64,000 bases of DNA. Origin: Winogradskyella vincentii (lineage in GTDB: Bacteria > Bacteroidota > Bacteroidia > Flavobacteriales > Flavobacteriaceae). Under the pieces are notes generated by a model, which did not search any database, was not told the DNA's origin, and saw only the letters and a list, made by a program, of their open reading frames with translations. Position numbers and translations under genes: made by a program. Of the stretch, positions 35,484 to 45,900 are shown piece after piece; within the stretch, counting starts at the first letter, position 1; each line of letters begins with the position of its first letter. The stretch lies in NCBI RefSeq assembly GCF_020166345.1, contig NZ_JAIUJS010000002.1, positions 62,001 through 126,000 on the forward strand, written 5' to 3'.

Positions 35484-36356
35484 TTATTGTACCATCAATT
35501 TTAGTTCACCTCTATATTTGGATGCACTTTTACCAGTGAATTCCTTGAATAACTTATTAAAATGAGAAAAATTATTAAACCCGCAATCATAACAAATGTC
35601 TGTAATACTCATTTGACTTTCTGATAACAATTTTGTAGCATGTACGACACGATACTCATTTACTAACTTGGTAAAAGTCTTCCCTGTTACCTTTTTAAAA
35701 TATCTACAAAAAGCAGGTACTGTCATACTAACCTTATCAGCTATTTCATCTAAACTAATGTGCTCCTTGAAATTATCATTTATATGATTAAAAATGATAT
35801 CTATTTTGGCACTATCTTGAGGTTCTGTTTCAAAAGCATACCCATCTGCATTAAGAATCACATAGTCTTCGGACTTTGCTAAGCCATGCAAAATCTCAAG
35901 TAAAAGCAATATTTTTTTAAATCCCTCTTTCTCAGAAAGCTTTTCAATTCTTTTACCGAATTTTTGTTTTGTTTTAACACCGAATAGTATGCCACTCTTC
36001 GCACGATCAAACAAATTACTGATAGCTTCCATCTCAGGTACATTAAAAAAGTGTTGTCCTAAAAACTCTTCTCTAAACTGTACAATAGTTTCTGTTCCAT
36101 TAATAGTCAATCTATCCGTAAATCCATTATGTGGAAGATTAGAACCAATTAATAGTAACTGGCTATTATTAAAGTATGATAAATGATTACCAATATGGCG
36201 CTTACCTTTCCCTTTATTTACGTAAACTAATTCAATTTCTGGATGGAAATGCCAAAATGGTTTTTTCTTGCCGAGGTAAGTTTCATGTTTAATTACACGC
36301 ATGGAACTCCCAAATTCTGGGCTTATCTTCTCTAAAGTAGGTTTTCTCGTCTTCAC
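35484..36356 (-). CDS. AraC-family transcriptional regulator with cupin sensor
   Basis: A 290-aa regulator. The N-terminal cupin-like domain (HFHPEIELVYVNKGKGKRHIGNH) may bind a small ligand such as a sugar. The C-terminal pair of helix-turn-helix motifs (about 190-285; ISLDEIADKVSMTVPAFCRYFKKVTG and ITDICYDCGFNNFSHFNKLFKEFTGKSASKYR) is typical AraC/XylS. It is divergent from the secreted protein at 36627; the intervening 270 bp holds paired TGTATAC boxes and a duplicated ACACAAAAACAA, which are candidate binding sites. The short gene at 35298 follows it. Confidence 0.93.
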   Translation of the reverse strand: MKTRKPTLEKISPEFGSSMRVIKHETYLGKKKPFWHFHPEIELVYVNKGKGKRHIGNHLSYFNNSQLLLIGSNLPHNGFTDRLTINGTETIVQFREEFLGQHFFNVPEMEAISNLFDRAKSGILFGVKTKQKFGKRIEKLSEKEGFKKILLLLEILHGLAKSEDYVILNADGYAFETEPQDSAKIDIIFNHINDNFKEHISLDEIADKVSMTVPAFCRYFKKVTGKTFTKLVNEYRVVHATKLLSESQMSITDICYDCGFNNFSHFNKLFKEFTGKSASKYRGELKLMVQ

Positions 36357-36386
36357 AACTTTCTCATTTATACAAAATTAGGTGTA

Positions 36387-36458
36387 ACACAAAAACAAAA
36401 TGTATACACAATTATCAATAATGTATACTATTTTAACCCAATTTCTACACAAAAACAA
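36387..36458. promoter_or_regulatory. repeat cluster between AraC regulator and secreted protein
   Basis: TGTATACA (36401-36408) and TGTATACT (36422-36429) lie exactly 21 bp apart, two helical turns, and a 12-bp direct repeat ACACAAAAACAA flanks them at 36387-36398 and 36447-36458, exactly 60 bp apart. The region probably serves as operator for the adjacent AraC-type regulator; this is inference. Confidence 0.5.
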
Positions 36459-36522
36459 TTATAAGGTTAATTTTGAATATAAATATGCCAATATTCTTGT
36501 TTTCTGCACTAAGCATCTCAAA

Positions 36523-36530
36523 TACCTTTG
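36523..36530 (+). promoter_or_regulatory. -7 box for the secreted protein gene
   Basis: TACCTTTG fits TAnnTTTG exactly. It lies 96 nt before the ATG at 36627, so the leader is unusually long for this genome. Confidence 0.55.
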
Positions 36531-36626
36531 TATCGTTGAATCCTAAGAACTGATTTATAAACAATTTTCAACAACAAATAAAAACGATAAAAGAAAATTT
36601 AATTATTCAGTTTAACCCCAAAAAAG

Positions 36627-37193
36627 ATGAAACAGATGAAAAATTTATTAAAGGGAATTTTAGTAGTAGCAGTGATGTTCGGAACATACACAAGCCACGC
36701 AAGTGAGAAAACAGACAAAACACCAACTTACCATTTTATAAATGAAGGAAGTAAGATTTCTGTTTATGATGAATCAGGTAATACTATTTATTCAGGTACC
36801 GTTAAATACAATGGAAATCTAACTAGGCTGTACGATTTTACCCAACTATCAAACGGAATATATACTATTGAAATCAACAAGGATTTTGAAATTGAGTTGA
36901 CTTCAATTAAAGTGAAGAATAAGGAAGTAACTTTTAGCTCAAATGCTAAAGAAAAGATATTTAAACCAGTTTTTAGAAATGAAGATTCTAGAATAATAAT
37001 TTCCAAACTTGGAATAGATACAAATGAAATGAAGGTGAACCTTTATTTTGAAGATAATTTAATTTACTCTGATACTATTAAAGGTAATCAAGTATTAAAT
37101 GGAGTATACAGATTAGATGAAACTTTATCGGGAGATTATACTGCTGTTGTTAAGTTTAACAACCGCGTGTTCACCAAGAGATTTAGAATATAG
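36627..37193 (+). CDS. secreted beta-rich protein (188 aa), two similar domains
   Basis: A signal peptide (residues 1 to about 25, ending SHAS) precedes two related beta units: NEGSKISVYDESGNTIYSG...NGIYTIEI and LGIDTNEMKVNLYFEDNLIYSD...GDYTAVVKF. Each resembles the beta-sandwich of T9SS type A sorting domains, but no complete sorting signature is present. I assign no function. Expression is probably controlled by the divergent AraC-type regulator. ATG at 36636 is an alternative start. A terminator follows. Confidence 0.8.
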   Translation: MKQMKNLLKGILVVAVMFGTYTSHASEKTDKTPTYHFINEGSKISVYDESGNTIYSGTVKYNGNLTRLYDFTQLSNGIYTIEINKDFEIELTSIKVKNKEVTFSSNAKEKIFKPVFRNEDSRIIISKLGIDTNEMKVNLYFEDNLIYSDTIKGNQVLNGVYRLDETLSGDYTAVVKFNNRVFTKRFRI

Positions 37194-37225
37194 ATTGTTG
37201 TTTATATATTAGTTTTTATTTAGTG

Positions 37226-37255
37226 AGAAGTGGACTTAGGTCCACTTCTTTTTTT
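37226..37255 (+). terminator. terminator after the secreted protein gene
   Basis: AGAAGTGGAC/GTCCACTTCT stem (10 bp) with TTAG loop and a T7 tail. The tail touches the stop codon of the convergent radical SAM gene. Confidence 0.88.
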
Positions 37256-38327
37256 AAAACAATTTGAGTTGATTTGTTTTATAATTTTCATGCAAAGTAT
37301 CATTAAGTTTGGGTATAGACCTTCCTTTAAAATATTTTGCTTTGGCCAGCTTAACTGTGTCATTTATTTGTTTGGCGATTTTACCCTCACCTCTCATTCT
37401 AATTCCAAAACGGCTTTCATTAAGATTACCACCATGACAGTCTTCAATTTGATTTAGAACCTTGTCAGCACTGTCTGGTAATGACTTTTTGATCCAGTCT
37501 GTAAATATTTCTCCAATTGCACCATTTAACCGCACAATTGTATGTACCATATTAAGTGCTCCTGCTTCAGAAACACATTTTGCTATCGGTAATATTTCAT
37601 GACTGTTAATTGAAGGAATTATGGGTGCCAGCATTACATTAACAGGGATATTGTTTTCACTTAATTTCTTAACTACATTGAGGCGCTTTTTAGTTGTTGC
37701 AGTTCTAGGTTCTAATAAACGCCTCGTATGCTCCGAAAGGGAGGTTATTGATATATTTACAGATATAAGGTTTTGCTTGGCCAATTGACTTATAAGATCT
37801 AAATCTCGTAATATTAAAGCATTTTTTGTGATGATACCTACGGGATGCTTATACTTTAAAAATACCTTCAAACATTCCCTTGTGATCTCATAGATACTTT
37901 CTGCCGGTTGATAACAATCCGTGTTGCCAGACATAACTATGGTTTTCGCTTTCCAGGATTTCTTTTTAAGTATGTTCTCTAGAAGTATTGGCGCATCTTT
38001 TTTTACAAGAATATTTCGTTCAAAGTCTAAACCTGCACTATATCCCCAAAATTCATGGCTGTTACGAGCATAGCAATAGATACAACCATGTTCACAACCT
38101 TGATAGGGATTCATTGAATATGCCATACCTACATCAGGGCTAGTAACCTTATTCACAATGGTCTTCGGATAAACATCAATATATTTTGTCTTGTTACCAT
38201 CAACTAATTCTCCTTCCTTGCTACAATATTCTAAAAAATCTTCTCTCATTTCATGAGATAACTCAACAAATCTGTTTTTTACATTTAGTTGAGCACCTCG
38301 TCCTTTAATTTTAGTTCTAGAATTCAT
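37254..38327 (-). CDS. PA0069-family radical SAM protein (SplB-like)
   Basis: A 357-aa radical SAM enzyme with the 4Fe-4S motif CEHGCIYC (CxxxCxxC) in the context NPYQGCEHGCIYCYARNSHEFWG. This context defines the PA0069 group, which is related to spore-photoproduct lyase but occurs in non-spore formers and has no proven substrate. The rest is a typical TIM-barrel sequence (TIVMSGNTDCYQPAE, VGIITKNALILRDLDLI, ISITSLSEHTRRLLEPR). It ends on the upstream gene's terminator. Confidence 0.92.
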   Translation of the reverse strand: MNSRTKIKGRGAQLNVKNRFVELSHEMREDFLEYCSKEGELVDGNKTKYIDVYPKTIVNKVTSPDVGMAYSMNPYQGCEHGCIYCYARNSHEFWGYSAGLDFERNILVKKDAPILLENILKKKSWKAKTIVMSGNTDCYQPAESIYEITRECLKVFLKYKHPVGIITKNALILRDLDLISQLAKQNLISVNISITSLSEHTRRLLEPRTATTKKRLNVVKKLSENNIPVNVMLAPIIPSINSHEILPIAKCVSEAGALNMVHTIVRLNGAIGEIFTDWIKKSLPDSADKVLNQIEDCHGGNLNESRFGIRMRGEGKIAKQINDTVKLAKAKYFKGRSIPKLNDTLHENYKTNQLKLF

Positions 38328-38495
38328 ACAATAAAATTAAAGTGATTACTAATTATTGATGGCTACAGCTTGTAGTTTTAAGAATTGCAATTTCTATATT
38401 ACTCACTATAAGGTTAAAATAGCACAGAAATTAATTAATACGCTTGTAATTAAATAGTTATAAAAATTCGAGTTTTGCAATAAACAGTAATTAAT

Positions 38496-38603
38496 ATGAA
38501 AAAGTTATATGTTTTATTAGCGTTTTTAAGTCCATTATTTCTAATTATACTTGTATTGGTTAGCCCCTTTTACATGTTACATAAAATAGTCAGTTCCAGA
38601 TAA
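38496..38603 (+). CDS. putative small membrane peptide (35 aa)
   Basis: A short ORF with ATG at 38496 encodes a Lys-Lys start and a single hydrophobic helix (YVLLAFLSPLFLIILVLVSPFYML) followed by a basic end. A GAGTTTTG -7-like sequence lies about 18 nt upstream, but TA is replaced by GA. It is the only gene-like object in the 369-bp gap 38328-38696; otherwise I see nothing there. It might be spurious. Confidence 0.35.
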   Translation: MKKLYVLLAFLSPLFLIILVLVSPFYMLHKIVSSR

Positions 38604-38696
38604 AAAAAGAATTGTTTTATCACTCTAAATGTGCTTTCATAATTTATTGAATTTTGTTGTACCTTCATGTGGTACTAACCAACAAAATTTGTTTTT

Positions 38697-40121
38697 ATGA
38701 AGCGAAGAAAATTCATCAAAAAAACTGCTGGTGCAACTGTAGCTTTCTCCATAGTTCCTAGTTATGTTTTAGGTAAAAATCATGTACCACCAAGCGATAC
38801 TCTATATGTAGCTTCTATTGGTGTTGGTGGTCGTGGTGCAGGAATTGTAAGAGGTCTTAGCTCTAACAAAAATGTAAAGTTTGTGGCACTATGCGATGTA
38901 GATGATAAGTTGGCTGAAGGGAGTTATAAAATGCACCCAAAGACAAAGAAGTATAAGGATTTTAGAAAGTTATATGACAATCATATAAACGAAATTGATG
39001 CATTTACCGTTGGCACTCCTGATCATACACATGCTGTAATTGCATTGCCGTTTATGAGGGCAAAGAAACATGCTTATGTAGAAAAACCGCTTACCCACAA
39101 TATATATGAAGCTCGCCTGATGGCCAATGTCGCCAAAGAAACTGGCATAGTGACTCAAATGGGTAATCAAGGAAGTTCGAGTGATGGAATTAGAGAAGCA
39201 CAAGAGTGGATAGATTCAGGTGTTATTGGAACTATCGAAAAAGTTGACTGCTGGACAAACAGACCCGTTTGGCCACAAGGGTTAAAAAATATTAATGAAG
39301 GGGAGCCCGTACCGTCGCATCTTGATTGGGATCTTTGGTTAGGACCAGCACAAAATAGACCGTATCATTCTGCTTATTTACCTTTTAAGTGGAGAGGATG
39401 GTGGGATTTTGGAACTGGTGGGCTTGGTGATATGGGTTGCCATATCATGGAAACACCGTTCAGAACTTTGGGTCTTGGTTATCCACACGAAGCTGAAGCA
39501 AGTTGCACTACAGTTTGGGCTGGTGACTTTGTAGAGGCCAATTATAACAAAGCCTGTCCACCTTCTTCTATTGTTAGATTGAAATTTGATACTGAGAAAC
39601 ATGGCCAGGTTAATTTAAACTGGTATGATGGTGGCATAATGCCAGATTTACCAGATGAATTAAAAGACGGTGAGTTTATTGGTAACTGGAGTGGCGGTAG
39701 TGTTTTTTACGGCACTAAGGGTATGTTGGTTACAGATTGTTACTCAGGTAATCCGAGACTATTACCAAGTAGTACCATGAATTACTTCAAAAAACCCGAA
39801 CCATCCTTACCACGAATTAAAAATGGATTAAACGGTCATATAGACAATTGGGTTGAAGCTTGTTTATCAGGTATTAAAACATCATCGCCATTTGAATATG
39901 CCGGACCACTTACTGAGTCTGTTTTAATGGGTAATCTTGCCATAAAAGCATTTCAGTATAAAGTTTTAAAAGATGGTAAAAAACCAACTGATTGGGCACC
40001 TTTTGATTATCCTGGAAGAAGAAAACTTCTTTGGGATGGTGAAGCTATGAAAGTTACCAACTATGAAAAAGCTAATGAATGGGTAACACGTGATTACAGA
40101 AAAGGCTGGGAAGTTAAATAA
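38697..40121 (+). CDS. Gfo/Idh/MocA-family oxidoreductase, Tat-exported
   Basis: A 474-aa NAD(P)-dependent oxidoreductase. The N-terminus (MKRRKFIKKTAGATVAFSIV) is a twin-arginine-like signal, so the folded protein probably works in the periplasm. The Rossmann motif GVGGRGAGIV (about 40-49) and EKPLTHN (family motif with catalytic Lys) are clear. The C-terminal half (GWWDFGTGGLGDMGCHIMETPF, GTKGMLVTD) matches the class common in Bacteroidota and Planctomycetes that acts on sugars or glycosides; the substrate is unknown. Its stop abuts the stop of the convergent enoyl-CoA hydratase gene with no gap. Confidence 0.92.
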   Translation: MKRRKFIKKTAGATVAFSIVPSYVLGKNHVPPSDTLYVASIGVGGRGAGIVRGLSSNKNVKFVALCDVDDKLAEGSYKMHPKTKKYKDFRKLYDNHINEIDAFTVGTPDHTHAVIALPFMRAKKHAYVEKPLTHNIYEARLMANVAKETGIVTQMGNQGSSSDGIREAQEWIDSGVIGTIEKVDCWTNRPVWPQGLKNINEGEPVPSHLDWDLWLGPAQNRPYHSAYLPFKWRGWWDFGTGGLGDMGCHIMETPFRTLGLGYPHEAEASCTTVWAGDFVEANYNKACPPSSIVRLKFDTEKHGQVNLNWYDGGIMPDLPDELKDGEFIGNWSGGSVFYGTKGMLVTDCYSGNPRLLPSSTMNYFKKPEPSLPRIKNGLNGHIDNWVEACLSGIKTSSPFEYAGPLTESVLMGNLAIKAFQYKVLKDGKKPTDWAPFDYPGRRKLLWDGEAMKVTNYEKANEWVTRDYRKGWEVK

Positions 40122-40904
40122 CTAAGCTCCTGGGAAATTCGCCTTACGTTTTTCTAAAAATGCCGTAGTACCTTCAGTAAAATCTTCTGTACCGAAACAA
40201 TTGCCGAAGGACTCTATTTCTACGTCAAAACCATTGACGCCATCCTCATAATTTGCATTTATCGCTCTAATTGCTTCTGCAATAGCTATTGATGAATTAC
40301 GCATTATTTTACCTGCTATTTTTTCGCATAATGGCAACAACTCCTCTTGCGGAACAACATGATTTACAAGGCCGTAATTTAATGCTTGATTTGCATCAAT
40401 CATACCTGCTGTCATAACCATTTCCATTGCTCTTCCCTTGCCCACAAGTTGTGGTAAGCGCTGTGTTCCACCATAGCCTGGTATTACTCCTAGAGAAACT
40501 TCAGGCAATCCCATTTTAGCATTATCACTTGCTACTCTAAAATGACAAGCCATAGCCAACTCTAATCCACCACCAAGGGCAAAACCATTTACAGCAGCAA
40601 TTACTGGTGTGCTAAGATGCTCTACAAAATCAAATAGTAAAGCTTGACCTTGCGCTGCTAGTTTACCCCCTTCTTCAACATTGAAATCGGCAAATTCACT
40701 TATATCAGCTCCTGCAACAAAGGCTTTTTCACCACTACCAGTGATAATAATAACCTTAGTGGCAGAGTCATTATTTGCTTCATCAAAAGCCTCGTGCAAC
40801 TCTTGAATTGTTGATTTGTTTAAGGCATTTAATTTATTTGGTCTATTAATAGTAATAGTAGTTATCCCATTTGAAGATTGGGAAAGTATATTTGAATAGC
40901 TCAT
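40122..40904 (-). CDS. enoyl-CoA hydratase/isomerase family protein (crotonase)
   Basis: A 260-aa crotonase-fold enzyme, probably hydrating enoyl-CoA in fatty acid or amino acid breakdown. The oxyanion-hole segments (GSGEKAFVAGADISEF, AVNGFALGGGLELAMACHFR) and LPEVSLGVIPGYGGTQRL with catalytic Glu are intact. The start at 40904 (MSYSNIL) is chosen because an in-frame ATG 30 codons upstream lies inside the histidine kinase gene. The gene starts 4 bp after the kinase stop, so the two are likely co-transcribed. Confidence 0.94.
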   Translation of the reverse strand: MSYSNILSQSSNGITTITINRPNKLNALNKSTIQELHEAFDEANNDSATKVIIITGSGEKAFVAGADISEFADFNVEEGGKLAAQGQALLFDFVEHLSTPVIAAVNGFALGGGLELAMACHFRVASDNAKMGLPEVSLGVIPGYGGTQRLPQLVGKGRAMEMVMTAGMIDANQALNYGLVNHVVPQEELLPLCEKIAGKIMRNSSIAIAEAIRAINANYEDGVNGFDVEIESFGNCFGTEDFTEGTTAFLEKRKANFPGA

Positions 40905-40908
40905 AGTA

Positions 40909-42363
40909 TTATTCTTTAGGAAATGAAACTGTAAATGTAGTTCCCTTTCCAAATTGAGATGTAAAGTTAATACTTCCGTTGAAGGTTTCCACAATATTTT
41001 TTACCATAGCTAACCCAAGACCCATGCCACTGGTTTTAGTAGTGAACTTTGGTTCAAATATTTTAGATTTGGTTTCCTCGGTAATACCACTACCATTATC
41101 CTCTACAGTAATTTTCACCTCATCGTCTTCAGAGAACACCCTAACATTTATCATAGGATTCTCAATATCGCTAGGTATGGCTTGAATACTGTTTTTAACC
41201 AAATTTGTAACTACTCGGATTAACTGGTTTCTATCAAACTTTGCAATAATCTCATCTGATTCAGTTTCAAAAGTAATATAGCCTTCGTTAAAAATATCTA
41301 GTGCCAATTTTACTATGCTTACAACATTAAGTTTTTCACTTTTCTGGGCAGGCATTTTAGCAAAATTCGAAAAAGCTGAAGCTATTGAACTCATTGTGTC
41401 AATTTGTTGAATCAATGTCTTACTGTATTCATCAACTTTTTGATTAATGTCCTCATCATTTGGGTCAAACTTACGTTGAAAACTCTGAACACTTAAACGC
41501 ATTGGTGTAAGTGGATTTTTTATTTCATGAGCTACTTGCTTTGCCATTTCGCGCCATGCCTGTTCACGCTCACTAGTGGCCAATTTTACAGCACTTGCTT
41601 CCAGCTCATCAATCATACCGTTGTATGAATTTACAAGGGTTTCTATTTCTTCGCTAGAACTTTTAATCTCAATCTTTTTGTTTCGTTTTTCTAAGCGTAA
41701 TTCATTCATTTTATCACTAATTGTTTTTAGTGATTTAGTTATGTATTTAGATATGAAATAGGCAAAAACAATAGCAGCCAATATCATAGCCAAATAGGCA
41801 TAACTTAGGCGAAGCAAAAACTCATTTAATTCCCTATTTAGAAAGTCATCATTCTCTAAATAAGGTAGGTTTAAGATGGCTAAATTCTTAAACTTTTCAT
41901 CCGTGATATATGAATATGACGATTGGAATGTCTGTCCATTTTCTTGAATTTTAACCACATGTCTGTGTTCTACAGTATTGGCTAATGCATTAAGGATTTC
42001 TGCATCTATACAAATTTCTGTAGTGTCCCTTTGAATTGTGCGCTTTGAGCTTTTAAGTAATTGCCCTTCGAGATCATAAAGATTTATTTGAAGGTTATGA
42101 ATTGCATCTATATCAAAAATTTCATCCTTAAAAATCAGAGGTATGTTTTCTGTAGTAACTGGATAGGTGGTTTCCTTAATTGCAAAATTAATACTCTGCC
42201 TAATTGCCTTTTCCTTACGCTCTAAACGCTCTTCGTGATAATCTTTAGCCTCTTCATTATATTGGTAAATTGTAACGGCAGCAATTAGAATAGATGCTAA
42301 TAATACAAGAAGTATCATGGCAACAAATATTCTAGATCTTAAAGAGAGTTTTTTAATCTTCAT
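40909..42363 (-). CDS. membrane sensor histidine kinase (NtrY-like)
   Basis: A 484-aa kinase. Two membrane helices (about 10-30 and 185-205) flank a periplasmic sensor domain, followed by a HAMP-like linker. The phosphoacceptor is His279 in MAKQVAHEIKNPLTPMRLS, the NtrY-type H-box. ATPase motifs follow: NLVKNSIQA (N-box), VEDNGSGI (G1), GMGLGLAMVKNIV (G2). No response regulator gene lies next to it. It lies between hemJ (41 bp upstream) and the crotonase gene. Confidence 0.93.
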   Translation of the reverse strand: MKIKKLSLRSRIFVAMILLVLLASILIAAVTIYQYNEEAKDYHEERLERKEKAIRQSINFAIKETTYPVTTENIPLIFKDEIFDIDAIHNLQINLYDLEGQLLKSSKRTIQRDTTEICIDAEILNALANTVEHRHVVKIQENGQTFQSSYSYITDEKFKNLAILNLPYLENDDFLNRELNEFLLRLSYAYLAMILAAIVFAYFISKYITKSLKTISDKMNELRLEKRNKKIEIKSSSEEIETLVNSYNGMIDELEASAVKLATSEREQAWREMAKQVAHEIKNPLTPMRLSVQSFQRKFDPNDEDINQKVDEYSKTLIQQIDTMSSIASAFSNFAKMPAQKSEKLNVVSIVKLALDIFNEGYITFETESDEIIAKFDRNQLIRVVTNLVKNSIQAIPSDIENPMINVRVFSEDDEVKITVEDNGSGITEETKSKIFEPKFTTKTSGMGLGLAMVKNIVETFNGSINFTSQFGKGTTFTVSFPKE

Positions 42364-42404
42364 TAGTGATTATAATGCACTAAATATAGCAATAATCAAG
42401 CCAA

Positions 42405-42953
42405 TTATGCGTCTGGGTTTTTTGCTCTGATGTTTTTATAAATTCTAAATCCTAGCATTATTAATATTCCCAAAACCACTAATCCAATAATTCCGAAAAT
42501 CCAATTAATTGTACTTTTCAAAATAACAAGAAAGACCACTGCAAATAATATAAATGTCGCACCTTCATTCCAGATGCGCATAAAGTTAGAACTCACCTTT
42601 ACCTCATCTCTTTGCAATTGTTTATAATAGAAATGCGTTTTAAAATGATAAACAAAAAGTAAAGCCACAAAGGTGAGCTTAACATGCATCCAACCTTGTT
42701 GAAACCAACTTGGCATTAATATCATCAGCCAAATTGCGAATAAAGTGGATAAAATTGCTGATGGCCAAGTAATAATAAACCAAAGGCGCTTGGCCATAAG
42801 TTTAAGTTGTTTCCCCAATATTTCTTTATCTGGAGATGGTTTATGGAATGCTTCTATCTGATATACAAATAAACGCGGTATATAAAACAAACCAGCAAAC
42901 CAGGTAATGACAAAAATGAGATGTAGTGATTTAATATAATTGTAATACTCCAT
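42405..42953 (-). CDS. hemJ: HemJ, protoporphyrinogen IX oxidase (UPF0093/CopD-like)
   Basis: A 182-aa inner-membrane enzyme that oxidises protoporphyrinogen IX to protoporphyrin IX. The N-terminal motif LHLIFVITWFAGLFYIPRLF with His11 is the HemJ signature, followed by the conserved KRLWFIITWPS and GWMHVKL. About four to five membrane helices. As no hemG or hemY is visible in the window, HemJ likely fills this step. It lies 3 bp after the sortilin-like gene and in the same minus-strand run as hemH. Confidence 0.93.
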   Translation of the reverse strand: MEYYNYIKSLHLIFVITWFAGLFYIPRLFVYQIEAFHKPSPDKEILGKQLKLMAKRLWFIITWPSAILSTLFAIWLMILMPSWFQQGWMHVKLTFVALLFVYHFKTHFYYKQLQRDEVKVSSNFMRIWNEGATFILFAVVFLVILKSTINWIFGIIGLVVLGILIMLGFRIYKNIRAKNPDA

Positions 42954-42956
42954 TTA

Positions 42957-45900
42957 TTAATCTTCAACAAATAAATAGTTTAAATTCAAACCGTTAAACG
43001 CTTCATTAAATTCTTTTACCTCACTTTTAATAAGGTCATTAAATGTATTTAACTGTTTTTCTATTTTTCCAGTAAGCTCATTTTTTACAGCTATATCTTG
43101 CTCTGTAGGTGCAAAATCTCCCATTCTAACTAAAGAATTGAGGTGTCCTAACTTATTTGTAAGTCTTATTGGAAAGTTTAATGGATCTTGGCCACTTCTG
43201 TTTTGTGTCTGGTATAATGCCTTTTCAATATCTGATAATTGCTCTGCCAAGGTTTTTGCTTTTTTAAGCAATTCTACAACATTGTCATCTCCTTTATATT
43301 GTTTTTGAAACGCACTTAGTTGTGTATTAATATTTCTAATCTTCTTTATGGATTTGTGTGCTTCATCCATTGTCTTATTGACATCCTTTATAAAATCAAA
43401 TTGAGTTTGCATATCTTCCAATGTACTCTCAGCACGAGGATCAGCCAGTATTGTGAATGGTTGCGATTGCTCCTCTCCATTAACGTTTAGACTCACTTTA
43501 TAATTTCCAGGTACCGCTCTTGGTCCTTCTAAACTTGCCCACCATAAGATCATTCCCTTTAATCGCTCAGCGCCATCATAAGTCATATTCCAAACAAATT
43601 GATTAGCCCCTTTTTTGACGCTTAACTTGTCTTTTTTACTAGCATTTGAAAATGTTTTAATCGTATCTCCTTTCTTATCAAAATAGGTTAGAGATATTTT
43701 ATCATCCTCATTTACATCCTTTAAATTAAAATAGGTTATAACACCATTAGGATGGTTTGTCCCAGTAGTCTTACTCCCCTTTCTACTGCCACCACGCATT
43801 CTATAAGTATCTTTTGGTTTAAACAAACGATTCCCTTTTACCTCATTATTAAAAAGCTGATGTATAACGGAAAGGTCATCTATCATCCAAAGGCTTCTTC
43901 CCTGAGTAGCAACAATAAGGTTATTGTCCTTAATTGTTAAATCTGTGATTGGTACAATTGGTAAATTTAGTTGAAAAGGTTTCCATTCCTTACCGTCATT
44001 AAATGAGATATACATTCCTGTTTCAGTTCCTGCATATAATAACCCCTTTTGCTTTGGGTCTTCCCTCAATACCCTTGTAAAGTGTTCTTCATTAATTCCG
44101 TTGGTTATTTTCTTCCAAGACTTACCATAGTCAGTTGTTTTATATAAATATGGTGCAAAATCTCCGGTTTTGTACTTTGTACCAGCAACATAGCAAGTTC
44201 CCTCATCAAACGCACTTGGTTCAATACTATTAATCATCATCCACTCTGGCATACCTTTTGGCGTAACATTATCCCAAGTCTTACCTCCATCTTGAGTAAC
44301 ATGGATTAAGCCATCATCACTACCTACCCATAACAACCCTTCTTTAAGCGGAGACTCCTGAGCGGCAAAAATAGTACAGTAGTATTCTACCGAAGTATTA
44401 TCTTGAGTAATAGGTCCACCAGAAGATTTTAGTTTTACAGGATCATTTCTTGTTAAATCAGGACTAATAATATCCCAAGATTGACCTTCGTTTTCTGTAA
44501 CATGAACGTGTTGTGAGAAAGTATATAATCTATCCGGATTGTGTTTTGAAAATACTATTGGGAAGTTCCACTGAAATCTGTATTTCATTCCTTCAGCTCC
44601 ATGACCCATAGGATTATCTGGCCAAACATTTACAGCTCTTACGGTACCTGTCTTATGATTCACCCTAGTTAGAAATCCATCATAGCTACCACCATAAACG
44701 ATATCATTATCTTCAGGATCTACTGCAATATGGGCAGACTCACCTCCAGCCGTGCTTTCCCAGTCATCTTCTGAAATTGATCTACCATCTGTTCTATGAG
44801 GTATTCTTATTGTTGAGTTGTCTTGTTGAGCTACATATATTCTATATGGAAAGGCATTATCTGTTGTCACTCTATAGAATTGAGAAGTTGGCTGGTTGTG
44901 ATATGTACTCCAAGTTTCAGCACCATCGTAAGTAACCTGTGCTCCACCATCATCTCCAATTATCATTCTATTTGGGTCTTCCGGAGCAATCCATAAATCA
45001 TGGTGATCACCATGTGGCGCTCGATAGTTCCCAAAGGTTCTTCCTCCATCTGTACTCTTATGATAGCTTACGTTTAGTACATAAACGGTATTGACATCTT
45101 TGGTGTCAGCGTAAACTCTTGTGTAATACCAAGCACGTTGTCTTAATTTTCGTTCACTATTCACTTGATTCCAAGATTCACCACCATCATCACTTCTATA
45201 AAGGCCTCCTTTGTCTTTGTTTTCTACAATTGCCCAAACACGTTGACTGTTTACGGGAGAAACCGTTACTCCTATAATTCCTAAAATACCTTCAGGAAAT
45301 CCTTTGTTTGTTGAAATCTCAGTCCAAGTTTCACCACTATCTGTACTCTTCCAAAGTGCAGATCCTTCACCTCCCGAACTTAAACTATATGGAGTACGTT
45401 GTACCCTCCAGGTTGATGCGTATAAAATTCTAGGATTTGTTGGGTCAATTTGTAAATCTACAACACCTGAATGTGCATTCGAAAACAATACTTTGCGCCA
45501 AGATTTTCCACCATCTGTACTTTTATAAACACCTCTCTCCTGTGTTGGCTTATAAATATTACCCATTACACCAGCATACACAATATTATGGTTAGTAGGA
45601 TGAATTGCAATTCTTGGTATATGCCTTGATTTTTCTAAACCTGATTTCGACCAAGTTTTACCTGCATCAACACTTTTCCATACACCATAGCCAGAAGAAA
45701 CATTACCTCTAACTGTTTTTTCACCACCTCCGACATAGATAACATTTGGGTCACTTTTAGAAACCGTGATAGATCCTATACTACCGCCAAAATATCCATC
45801 TGAAATGTTTTCCCATTGGCGTCCACCATCAGTAGTTTTCCAAATTCCACCACCAGCTGCACCAAAATAATATAGGTTTGGTTGATTGGGAACACCTGTA

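Noticed and set aside
40905..40994. Upstream start for the enoyl-CoA hydratase
   Set aside because: The extra 30 codons overlap the end of the histidine kinase frame and have no crotonase similarity.
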